Positions 11,187-21,806 of a stretch of DNA of 64,000 bases are shown one piece after another. Under the pieces are notes generated by a model. The model ran no database searches. It was not told the origin of the DNA and saw only the letters and a list, made by a program, of their open reading frames with translations. Source of the DNA: Hymenochaete sp. R1 (lineage: Eukaryota > Basidiomycota > Agaricomycetes > Hymenochaetales > Hymenochaetaceae); the NCBI GenBank assembly GCA_019400425.1, contig JAFREE010000095.1:29347-93346 (forward strand), given 5' to 3'. Positions within the stretch are counted from its first letter, which is position 1, and each line of letters opens with the position of its first letter. Both the position numbers and the translations under genes were made by a program.

Positions 11187-12895
11187 ATGTCTGTCTCCTC
11201 CGACGCCAAACCATCTTCATCTGGCTACGTTTTTTCGAATCACCACCTCCAAGCCGCCGACAGCGAATTTCTGCGCCTCAAAATTCTGCTTGAGGAGGTA
11301 GAGGCTCGAGCGAAAGAGGCAGAAAGGCAGAAAATCTCTGCAACCGCACGAGCCAATGCTGCCGATGAGAGAGCCAATGCCGCAGACATGCAGGCCAGCG
11401 CTGCGGAGGAGTATTTACAGTCGGCTCGGACTCGTATAAAAGTAGCTGAAAAGCGGGCGAAGGTAGCGGAGGATCGGGTCGCAGGGACGGGCGGGTTGGA
11501 AATCGATGTCGTGGTCAGTCCTCTAAAAATCATCCGCCTTGATGTGTATGTTGTTGACTTTGTCCTCAAGTCCGGACCTGAGGACAAGTGCGATTTACAA
11601 AATGAGCAATACCAGCGGCGTACCCTTACTCCAGCAGTAGAATGCCAGAGCATTCGCGGAACGCGCGACTCAGAGGAAATAGACACACTGGCATCCGAGA
11701 GATGGAGCCTTTACACAGAAAAAGCAAAGCATAAAGATGTATGTCCCAGCCGTCGTTCTCATCCACAAATTTCTTACCCGCGTTTCAAATCTCTTTTAAA
11801 GACAAAGGAGAAGTTGGATATGGCGCTGAAACAATTAGAAGAGCTCCGTGAAGAAACGCGGGTCCTCCGGGACCAATACAGATCTTTAGATGCGGGGGTA
11901 TGTACTGACGTTTCTCCACAATTGCATGAACCTGATACAAGGGTTTGGACATGAATTTCCTGAATACAGACCTTTGATCCATTCGAGTACATTGATGGGA
12001 TCCGTCTGACGGAAAGCGCGCGTAAAATTGGAGCATATCATCGTACAGGTCAGTTCAGTGTGAAAACAAGCAAAATTAGGGAATTCATGAAAGTAATTAT
12101 TTTTCCTATGCTAAATTCTGGGAGGATGGGAGGCTGATGGTATCTGCATTTTAGGAGGAGCTTCCCAAGTTGGGGTACGTATCCGAAAGAATTGTTGATT
12201 TTGCTGTTCTCAAAGTTCAGTGCTTCCTCAGTATACCCGAAACTCTTTGCATATTGGAAGACTTTCATCAGTTTTTCAAGCGCGACGAGATGCAACACGA
12301 TTTTGTCATTAAGCCGACGTACCACTTGACTAGGACTGGTCGCGGTCATTCGTTGCAATATGTCTGGGAGAGATCCAAACAAGCTCCATACCAACAAGTC
12401 ACGCCGCAAGGGATTTTTCAGCTCATCCAAACTACGTCCGATCCAAGAAGTGCAAGATACCGTGGGAGGTTCAAAAGCTACGAGATTAGTCGGCGTGTTT
12501 GCTCGTCTGCGCATGAACGGGTTCGTCAAAAGGTGCGTCAGCGAAGCATTCGAATGCCAATTACCGATCGGCACTTACTATATGTTAAGGGTTACTATTT
12601 GGTTCGTCATACTGTAAAGATTACAATCAACGACATAGGCATGTCGAATAGGGCTGTTGACATGCTGGAGAACACAGTAGGAGCTCTGTACAAACACGGT
12701 CTTCTTCCAGTGACTTTTGTCGTCTACGAAAAAGTAGGCTACGACGAGGAGTTCGAATCTTTGCTTGTCTCCTTCTTGCAAAAGCAGCTGGACACCAATG
12801 GCGAAGCCCAGACACGGAAGGATGGTGAGGAGCCACCGAGTAAGAAGGCTAGAACAGAGGGTTCGTCCGAAGTCACCGAGATAATACATGTATAA
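11187..12895 (+). CDS. Coiled-coil protein with uncharacterised C-terminal domain (paralogue A)
   Basis: Spliced product of roughly 400 residues. It opens MSVSSDAKPS, then has EFLRLKILLEEVEARAKEAE and an Ala/Glu/Arg-rich heptad-like stretch (RANAADERANAADMQASAA), a clear coiled coil. A second helical block, TKEKLDMALKQLEELREETR, leads into FDPFEYIDGIRLTESARK and a globular part with DFVIKPTYHLTRTGRG, RYRGRFKSYE and MLENTVGALYKHGLLPVTFV. The tail is charged, with a basic stretch SKKARTEG, and ends at TAA 12893-12895. It is clearly related to the gene at 19600-21188 on the opposite strand. The layout recalls agaricomycete DUF6697 proteins, but I could not test that. Function unknown; exon ends near 12060-12180 are tentative. 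Confidence 0.7.
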
Positions 12896-13783
12896 CCATC
12901 GTACGAGAGATTTTGAACGAGGACGCCAGAGCTGCCACAATTCAACATCTTATATACATGTATAGCACACATATTCCTCTTTATTTTTTTTACCTCCCGC
13001 CACTTTGTAAATGTCCCTCGTGCAAGGTCATGCACCAGACAAAATATTACCCTTGTCAGGGAGGCCTATGGGTGCCTCATTGGTACACAGTACTTCTCAT
13101 CACTCAGCCAAGCGTAGCAAAAGAAAAAAAAGGAAGGAGGTTCATCACAAATAATCGTCATATCTTCTTTACACCGACGTGGACATTCTAACTACAGAGA
13201 GAGCATCAGCGGGCGAAAAGTAAGAAAGAAAAAGGGGCGTTAGGAAAGGGAGGTCGTCGTAACGGGTAGCGTGTGGTTGCGTCAAAGCGTCACTCGTGAA
13301 CAAAGCAACGTGATGCAAAAAAAAAGTCAGGAAGGGGTGAAGGGGGGCAGAATACATCCGAATGCACAGCGAGATGAAGGTAAAGGAGATGGAGAGCGGG
13401 GATCGAAAATGGGAGTGGGAGAGGAAACGGATCGTGCACGGCATAGCAAAAAGAAACGGTAAACGTGATACCAGGAGACAGAGTCATGAGAGCAAGTGCT
13501 AGCGAGGGACGATAGGAAGGCAAAGGAAGAAGAGAGAAGAAGAAGAAAAAGGAAAAGACTATCCAATGCAACGTGAGAGCCAGCAGAATCAATGCACGAA
13601 ATAGATAATACAGACATGACCTCAGAAAGTCCGAGGCCGCAAAATATATCAGAGGCGAGAAATGGGCTGAGAGTTCGAAGAAGTCAAAGGTTGAAGGCAA
13701 GGCAGGGCAAGCGAGCCGGATAAAGAATAGGAAAAGAAGAAGAGAAGAGAAGAGAAAATAATACGACCAGAATAAAAAAGAAT
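12896..13783. other. Purine-rich tract between two converging genes
   Basis: No gene is supported. From about 13100 to 13770 the plus strand is very rich in A and G (the other strand in C and T), which produces long low-complexity Leu/Ser/Phe frames on the minus strand. Both flanking genes end here, so the stretch is 3' flanking DNA for both. Confidence 0.6.
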
Positions 13784-16700
13784 CTACACCGCAACCCTCG
13801 ACTGTCGCCTTACGACACTCTTACCCGTCACAATCGCCTTAAACGCCTTCCTCACCACATTCACACTCTTGCTCGCATCCTCACGGAACGAAGCACTATG
13901 ACTCATCGACAACGACGAGAAGAAGCCTCCCAAGTCCTCCCCGCTCGCCGACCGGTTCATCAGGTCCTCACTCCCGGTGACGCCGTGCCGGATTGTCGGC
14001 GGGCGGGGTTGGCGCGAACCGAAGAGGCGGCTTGGTTTCTTCTGTGCGGACGAAGGGGGATGGAGTTGGTTTGATGAGGTCGCGGAGCCTGGGCGGGCAG
14101 GAGTGGTAGACGGAGACGCTGGTTGAGAGGAGTCGAGGGTGTTCCCTCCGCGTGGAGGACGTTTGATGCTGGAGGTTACGGAGATGAAGCGGTCGTACAC
14201 CCCCTCGGTTTGTCCACGCTGCGGTGAAGCGTTGAGGAGAGGAGAGGAGCTCGACTCTCGCAGAACGTTCGATGCGGCGGGGCTTTTGAGGGGTGTCAGC
14301 GACGAAGAAAGACGGGCAGCTTGTGGGGGATGGGGAGTTGTTGCTGAGGCAGGTTCTGGGAGATCATCTGCATCAGCCGATGAGCCTCTTCGTGCGATGA
14401 ACACACTCCGGTCGAGGATCTCGTTGAGCTTCGGAGGTGGCTTGTTCTCTTCTCTCTCGAGCTCCCTCCGTAACTGACTGAACGACGTGATCGGCTTCAA
14501 CATACTCGCCAGATTCCCCGCAGAACGTGCCTTTTCCCTTCGTTTCGACGGCGTCCCTTCCACTGAATCAACCGGTGACAGCTGCGACGACAATCCAGTT
14601 ATGGCGGAGACGGTTGCTCGCCTTGATTTACCAGGACTCGTCGGAGTGAGTTCACGGACACTGATTTTCGGAAGAGATTCAAGCGCAGTGTTGATTGGTA
14701 ACTTCTGCGGTTTTCCGATAGGCGTGGAAGGCGTTATTGGCGAATCATAGACTTTTTCGCCGTCGAAGAAGATTTTATCGACAGGCATGATCTTACGCGG
14801 CGCCCTCGAAGGACGTGCACCACGGACCGGAGCAGGATGGGGCATAGGTCGAGAAGGAAGAGGATGGACCGGAGAGACACTGGACGAGGCAAAGTTCTCC
14901 TTCGCCTCCTTGACGACCTCTTTATAACGGCGAAAAATAAGCAAGGCTTATTATTGGAGAATAAGGATAAAAATGAAGCGTACGTTCGACACCTTTAACC
15001 CAGAGCTGCAATCGGTCAGCCTTGCTTTCTGCCGTTGCGCGATCACTGTTCAGAGCCTTGCGGGGATCAGGAAGTGAGGATTTCGCTATTTAAAAAAAAG
15101 TAGTACGGTGAGATGAGCTCCAGTGAATACCCTTATCGAACTAGATCATTACCTTCGCGCATAAATGATTGCTTGTCCCATGATTCCCTGCGGGACATAT
15201 GCACTTCGAGGTCGGCAGAAGCGTGTTTCGACTTCTTGGATGTAGAGCCGCCGAACGAGGACTTGTACAACCGGATTCCCTTGTCTGCCCAACCCGTCAA
15301 TTGATCTCACTCCCTCACTAAATCATCACCATTCATCACTCACCGATAGAAAGCCGGAAGCCGCCCTTAGACCTTGTCGGGCTGGGTTCGCGCCGGATAC
15401 GCGCAAGCATCTCCAGAGGAAGGGACTTGACTTCCTCAACGATCACATCATCACCCACGATAGGCGTCCGATCCACAAGCGTATTGTTCCTGCAGTCCGT
15501 CATGAGCGTGAAGCTCGACGACGCGGCCTTGGGTCCCCTCTCGAACGTCCGGCTGGGCATGTGCTTGGACCTGTTGTCGACTTTCGTAGAGGAGGACATG
15601 TCGCCTATGGAGCGATTTGAGGTGCTGCTGGTCATGAGGGCTGTTGACGTCGAGGGTTTGGGGGCGAGAGTGATAGAGGTCGAGGCTTCGTGGATAATGT
15701 CGTCAACTACGGCCCCATCCACGTCTGCGGCAGACCTGGCTGGGGCTTGAACTTTCTCGTCTTCAAGCTCTTCTAGATTAATCTTTTTAGGCTCGTCCGC
15801 ATCCGCAGCGTTCTCCGTGTCCTCCTTAACCTCGTCAGGCGTAGCCTCGTCTCCAAACAGATCGTCATCGTCGTCGTCCTCCAACAAGAACCGGCTCCGT
15901 TCCATCTGCTTCAGCCTCTCAAACGCCTTCACGCGATCATAACTCCCACTCCCAAACTTCCTCGCCACCGCCTTCTCGCCCGCAATCACCTTTGCCGTCG
16001 GTGACGTCGGACTCGTAGGCGACGACGCATACACGTCCGAGTGAGCCGTGTTGTTCGTGCGGGTCGTCGAGTCCCCTAGCACGTTCTTACCGGCCCGCCT
16101 CGACTGCGGGGTTTTCGGCTCTCTGCCCTTCTGCGGAGAGGGGATGAAGACGGGAACGGGCTTGCGCGATACCGAAGGGCGGACTTTTGAGACCGCTTCG
16201 CGAATCGCGTAGTGCGGAGGGGGAAGAGCGTTTTCTTTGTCGTTGCTTGCGGCCGTTCGGGGAGTCATTGGGGAGCCTTCGATAGTCGGGAGTCCGTACG
16301 GATTGGGTCTACGGGACGGGCGCGTTGAGGATCGAGGTTCTTTGTCTTGAAAAATATACAAATGAATAAATAAACGGTAACCTAAATTTAGATTACAAGG
16401 TTGACTTACTTTCAGCTAATGGCGATTTCCTAGTGTTGAGTGATCTCGTCTTTTCCTTGTTCTCTTTATTAACAGAAAAGGGCCGAGGAGGGATGTCTGG
16501 CTTCCTGGACTTTGTAGGGGTCTTCCCGGGAGGAGACGACATGGTCATCAGCTTCTCGTTGAGCAAGTCTAAATCCATGTCAACAGTCCAGTACTCGTCA
16601 GTCATGGCTTGCGATGCAGTGCATCGTTGGTCGGCCTCCGGAGAAATCATCCTCCGTAAGAGGCGTTCGATACCTCCCGACATCTTCCAATCGCCAATCC

Positions 16701-18325
16701 AATGACCCTTGAGCTGTAGAAATCGAATCAGTTGAACCACATATTTTCTATCCGAAGTACAGCTTACCGTACGAGTCCAGTATCGCTCCAAATCCTCAGG
16801 CTTGTTAAACTTTTCTCCTTCGACGAATTCAAAGGGCGTCCGCCCAACGAGAATTTCGAAAAAAGTAACACCCAAAGACCAAATGTCGGACTTCCGCGTA
16901 TCGTGCATGTTCCCCCGCGCCCGTTCAGGAGAAAGATACTATAGATAAACGTTGAGAAAGCTCAGCTCATCGGCACTTAAGCTCTATTCTTTCACCTCTG
17001 GAGTTCCATACGCCAAGTTACTGAAGAAAGCCCGCTTGGAGCCAAGCTCATACTCCTCGGCGAACCCAAAATCAACAAATACAGGGACGTGTTTCGCGGT
17101 CAACAAAATGTTCGCAGGCCTGAAAAGAACGCGCACAAGCCCCCAATTCCATTCGGTCAGTCCGAGCAAACCAAGAGAACGCCAACATTTGGCATCCGGA
17201 TCTGAACTTACTTGATATCGTTGTGCACGATGCCGCGAACATGCAGGAACCGGACCGCCGAGAGTAGGCTGCGGAACCACCCACGCGCCTTGTTCTCGGG
17301 GACCTCTACGGGGATGAGGTGCGGTAAATAGTCCCTGTGGGATGGATAGATCAGTGTCAGCGGGACAGGTCAGAGGTGATGCAGATTGGTTGAGCGGTGC
17401 GGGTAGATTTGCAATCAACGATTGAGGCAGGGGTCTCGGAGGAAACATCGCCCTCTGCGAATATTAAGCTTTTCCGCTTTCCGAGCGATATATACATTCT
17501 CCGGGAATCGGAGTATGGAGAGATGCGAACGGAATGGGAAAGATAGGGACGTGCTTTCGGGGAATGTGTCTGTGGTGTTACCTCCGAAGCGGCTGATCCA
17601 TAGGCAATGCACAGCCCGAAAATGAAAAGATGTCGAGAACACCTGAGTAAAGCTTGCTCCGAAAGGATGTGATGAGCAATGTGGGGAAGAGTTCGCGCGT
17701 CCATTGGACGCGCCGGCTGAGGATGCTTGGATCCTCGTTGTTGGAGGAGCCGGTCGCGTTTAGTGGAGTCAATCGTCTCCCACCAGACGTAACGCGGGTG
17801 CATATCTCCAAAACTCAAAAAAAATCGGGAAGAAGTGTACTCACATTGTGATGATAGCAAACGAAGGTGTGATAATAAACGAGTGGAAGGGAATGATGGA
17901 TGGATGCGCGTCCTGCTTAAGCTTCCGCACGATTTTCATTTCATTCCATCTGGTGCGTGCATACATCAGTCAACTTCACTGAAACGCAAGTAGAGAGGGG
18001 AACTGACAGTGACCGAACGCGCTGCGGAGTCGTGCTCTTCTTCTCTCTGAAGACGAGCTTGACTGCTACGCGACGCGACGGATCGTCTTGAGGTTGAGCG
18101 CTGGAGCCATCCGACCTGGGCGAGCAAAGCCATACGCAGCCCCAGTTCCCGGCCCCGATCTAAGTATAAGCACAAACGACGTTAGCATTTACACAGACTT
18201 GGAAGATGTTACGAAAGAATATGAACCTCGCGTATGAAGCGATAACGTTGAGCGAGAGACGCGTCTGAGATGCTGTAGACATTAGAGTCGGAGAGAGACA
18301 TGGACGAGGGGGCGTTAGAGGGCAT
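13784..18325 (-). CDS. Large Ser/Thr protein kinase with long disordered C-terminal tail
   Basis: The N-terminal kinase domain shows IREIGAGNWGCVWL (glycine loop), RVAVKLVF (ATP lysine), VHNDIKPANILL (catalytic loop, with Asn in place of the HRD Arg), VFVDFGFAEEY (DFG), YGTPEYLSPERARG (activation segment) and SDIWSLGVTFFEILVGRTPF. The catalytic Lys, Asn and Asp are present, so activity is expected. After about 400 residues comes a tail of some 800 residues rich in Ser, Pro, Thr and Lys, with an acidic run (LEDDDDDDLFGDE) and a short helical block (ADRLQLWVKGVE), ending RRQSRVAV at 13784. Several introns are in frame, including one after RYWTRT. The start at 18325 (MPSNAPSSMSLSD) is conservative: the frame stays open upstream and looks coding, so the true N-terminus may lie further out. 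I cannot name an orthologue. Confidence 0.8.
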
Positions 18326-19599
18326 GACGGGGAAGTGGGCGGGTTGCGCGTTGTCGTTGGCGAGGACGTCGATAGACACGCTCGCCGTGAACGTCGAGGA
18401 CGGCGACGGGGGTTGATGAGGGTGGGGGGATGGTTGAAGGAGACCAACGAAGGACCGACGGAGGATGTAAAAAGAAAATACAAGTGTCTGCCTCGTGTCC
18501 CCGTGGGAAAATCTTCGCTTAGAGGTCGACTTCCCCCGCTTTTCAGCGCTCCGACAGTTCTCCCCCCTTTAAATTTCCTTTCTCGCAGAGATCAAAGTGC
18601 TTGTTTCACAGCTTTTTTGTGTTCTCAAGCTGTCGTCGAGGTCGCCGTGTGGATGATGCGAGTGGTGGAGGGGAGCTGAGGGACGGGTGTTGCAGAGGAG
18701 GAGGGACTCGCGGACGCGTCGCTTTGGTTCCGTCTCCATCTAACCCAACCTAACTATGATAAGATTTACATGCACGCAGACTCAGATCTACCCTCAAAGA
18801 AGACAAGCCTCGTGTTGATGCGATCGTGTATACTTGACCTTGACGTTGGGATACGACTCGAACCAATTGCATCCCCCAAAATATGGTGTGGGTTTTTTGT
18901 TACTCGAGACGATGACAAGTAGATACTGGTAGAGAGGTTCACATGCAATAATATCGACCCAACCATGCTGTATCCAAGATTAATATTTATTTTACTACTC
19001 GCGTTATGAACGTTCATGCGTCGTTCATTCCGAGCTCAACCAACTGACCCGGAGAGTTTTTCAACTTCAAGTCATGTGAGCGTTCACCACCCTTTTCGGG
19101 AAGGTCGGCCATCATGATTCGGCCATACCCACCCACCCGCCAATGGCATTAATATTACAAAATCAATGCACGGACTTGACAGCAAACATACGCTCAAACA
19201 ATATTAATACAGCAACTTTCGAAAGGTGCCATAGTAACAGAAGAAGTGACCCAAGAAGATACTCAACTTACACCCCAGGTCGTCCCGAAAACTTCTACTG
19301 TATAGTTGAGTAGAAGCGACTCAGACGTCTACACCGCGTTGCAAGAATTTTGTATTCTTTCAGCAATGGGCACCTCTCCAACAATCGTCCAACTCCCAAC
19401 GCCTATTTTGAGTACCACTCGACTCTTTCCCCCGCTCGTTCACTGCGACATCAGTATTCAGTCAAGTCATGAATCATATTAGTGTAGCAAATACATAAAT
19501 GGGCTAGGAAGGCATGGGATCAACGAAGAATGCCCTGCAGCTCCCGAATCCGATTCCTCCAAACGCAAACCAACACGTAACAATGATTAATTTGAGTGG
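18326..19599. other. Kinase upstream region and intergenic DNA
   Basis: The first 100-150 bp probably still belong to the kinase gene (open, Ser/Pro-rich minus frame). The rest, up to the 3' end of the coiled-coil paralogue, shows only short unremarkable frames and several AT-rich patches. Confidence 0.5.
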
Positions 19600-21188
19600 T
19601 CACGTCCCTTTTTTCGCTTTCTTCGTAGGCGGGTGGCTCTGTGATTTCGCTTTCCGTTTCCGAGTGCGCTTTGGTGCGGACCCGGAGCCGTTCGATTGAG
19701 GCACTTTTTGTCCCTTTTCTCTTTTGCTTTGGAAAACCGACGCAATAGCATCTTCGAGTGCCTTGTTGAACCCGATTTTTTCGAGTATTGTGCACACAGG
19801 TCGAAGAATACCACTCTGGTAAAGCCCATGTACTAAAGTAGATACGATGGGTGGCATAAGGTCTTTCTGTTGAATAGTGTCCCTTACCAACTGACCCTTC
19901 ACCTAGCATTTTGAATAAGACACGATGCTTGACAAATTTCCTCCAACTCACAGGTCTTTTGATCCTCCTGGCCACATTATCCGAGACTTGGCCTTTCATG
20001 GTTGTGCAGTTATACGTCCCATAGTATCGCCAAAGACCGTCTTTGAGAGCGCAGAACAGCTCAAATGTGCCAGCAATTGCTATGGGCGAAGTCGTTGCCC
20101 ATTGATATCCCTTTTGAGATGGGTTCGGGAATACGTTCCATTGCGGGTTGACAACGAACGCATGTCCATTCGAACAAAACTCAGGTTCTTGATTTTGAAA
20201 CATGAACTGATTGGTCCTCAGCCTTGAAACTTGTCAATCTCCACGCTGTAAAAAGATCTCACACGACTTACCCGAGTTTCGTGACTTCTTTCTTCACAGA
20301 ACCGTCGAACAGTCAGACAATGTAGAATAACACCGCGTACAGAATTTAGAAAGTCTAACCGAGTAGAAGTGATCCAGTTGGTCCTTTGTCATGCGTAGGC
20401 CATTACTTTCCATCGGCACGACTCCGGGAAGTTTGCTTTCATCATCTACTAAGATCGGTAATTTTTCTATAATTTCAAAAGGCTGTAAAGTAAATGCGTG
20501 AGATATCTCTTGATCATATAATAGAACAAAATACATACGTCCGTATCTTCCAGCTGTCGCTCCAGTTCCCTAAGCCGGCTCCGGACATTTTCCAATTCTT
20601 TCTGCGCGTTTGCCACTTTCTCTTCATATTCCACTGCTTGCTTTCCGCGATTATTCGACTCGTCAGATGAGGACGGCCTTCATTATCGTTACTAGAAAAA
20701 CGAACCTCTTTATACTTTGTCTTCTGAGACCTTCTTTTCTCTTTATCCGCAGCGAGAGCCTCCTTTAGCGACGCGATTTCCGCAGTCGTAGAAGCTTTGA
20801 GCTCGTTATGTTCCGTAGTTAACCTTCCAAGTGCTTCCGAGTTCGAGTCGCATAGTTTCCGGATGTTCGCATTATCAGCTTCGACCTCCTCCTTCCTCAA
20901 TTTCATCGATGCTAAATGGTCTTCAGCGCCCGGTTCTATCTGAGATAAACAGAGTTTGAGCTGGCCGAGCTTATTGCATAACTTCGTTAGAACGCGTACC
21001 TTCATCTTCTGAGACCGTATTTCCGCATTTAACGCCCGCTTCTCGGCGTAGTCGGCGCGTGACTCTGCCTCCTCCAACAGTCTTTTCAGTCGTTGAAACT
21101 CCTGATCGACTGTTCGCACGACATCACTCGCGAAGTCAGGCGCATTGTTCGCCGGCGCTGTCGAAGCACGAGCACTGATACTGGACAT
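19600..21188 (-). CDS. Coiled-coil protein with uncharacterised C-terminal domain (paralogue B)
   Basis: The product begins MSSISARASTAPANN and has EFQRLKRLLEEAESRADYAE, which aligns with EFLRLKILLEEVEARAKEAE of the gene at 11187. A long coiled coil follows, then DPFEIIEKLPILVDDES (compare DPFEYIDGIRL in paralogue A), a short KEVTKLG (compare EELPKLG), and a domain with GHAFVVNPQWNVFPNPSQ and LWRYYGTYNC. The helical C-terminus TLVHGLYQSGILRPVCTIL matches paralogue A's NTVGALYKHGLLPVTFVVY. The tail is strongly basic (PKRTRKRKAKSQ, PTKKAKKGT), resembling a nuclear localisation signal, and ends at TGA 19600-19602. Several short introns. A DUF6697-like domain is possible but unverified; the role is unknown. 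Confidence 0.7.
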
Positions 21189-21806
21189 GGTGAGAAGGAA
21201 AGAGGGGAAGAGACGGTGTCGGGAGACTAAATGTTGCCATGATCGGCGTCGATTCGGTTAACGATAAGGATAAAGCTTAAGCTACACTATAGTATACGGT
21301 AATCGGAGTGCCTTTGGGCGCAACACAGCTGGAAGAGCAGAATCATATCGATTCCTACTATGATTGTTTCTTCCTTCGTTTGACTGAATCTTTTCGTTGA
21401 GTTCACGAATAAAGACTTGTATTGTCTTCAGTCTTGTTGAATATTCGATAAAGTAATATTCTCCCAATAAAAACAAGTCGAGACTTTTCGCGGAAGGACA
21501 AGTCAGCTTCTCCAAGGATATTTCTCCCTCATTCATCGTCAACATCGTTGTCTCGTGGAGGTTGAAAGACAAGAACACAACCGAAATGCGAGACGAGAAG
21601 TGGACGGGTTTTTGTGGAAGCCACGTGAGCGTTCAGCGATTCCGTCGGTCGATCGATTCGACGCGTTCAACACTCGCCTCGCCCGAAATGCTTGCCTCGG
21701 CTTCCATGCCTTCGACCACAACCACCACCAACCCCGTCTCGCAGAGTATCCATCAGCTTTAACTTTCTTACTTGGAAATATCAATCGACTTTGACCAACT
21801 CTCGAT
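21189..21806. other. Divergent promoter region
   Basis: These 618 bp separate the starts of paralogue B (-) and the CK1-like kinase (+). I see no gene and no clear regulatory motif. Confidence 0.5.

Noticed and set aside
13169..13700. Overlapping minus-strand frames of 91-136 codons that look like membrane proteins
   Set aside because: The hydrophobicity comes from the C/T-rich strand; several frames are open at once, which points to composition.
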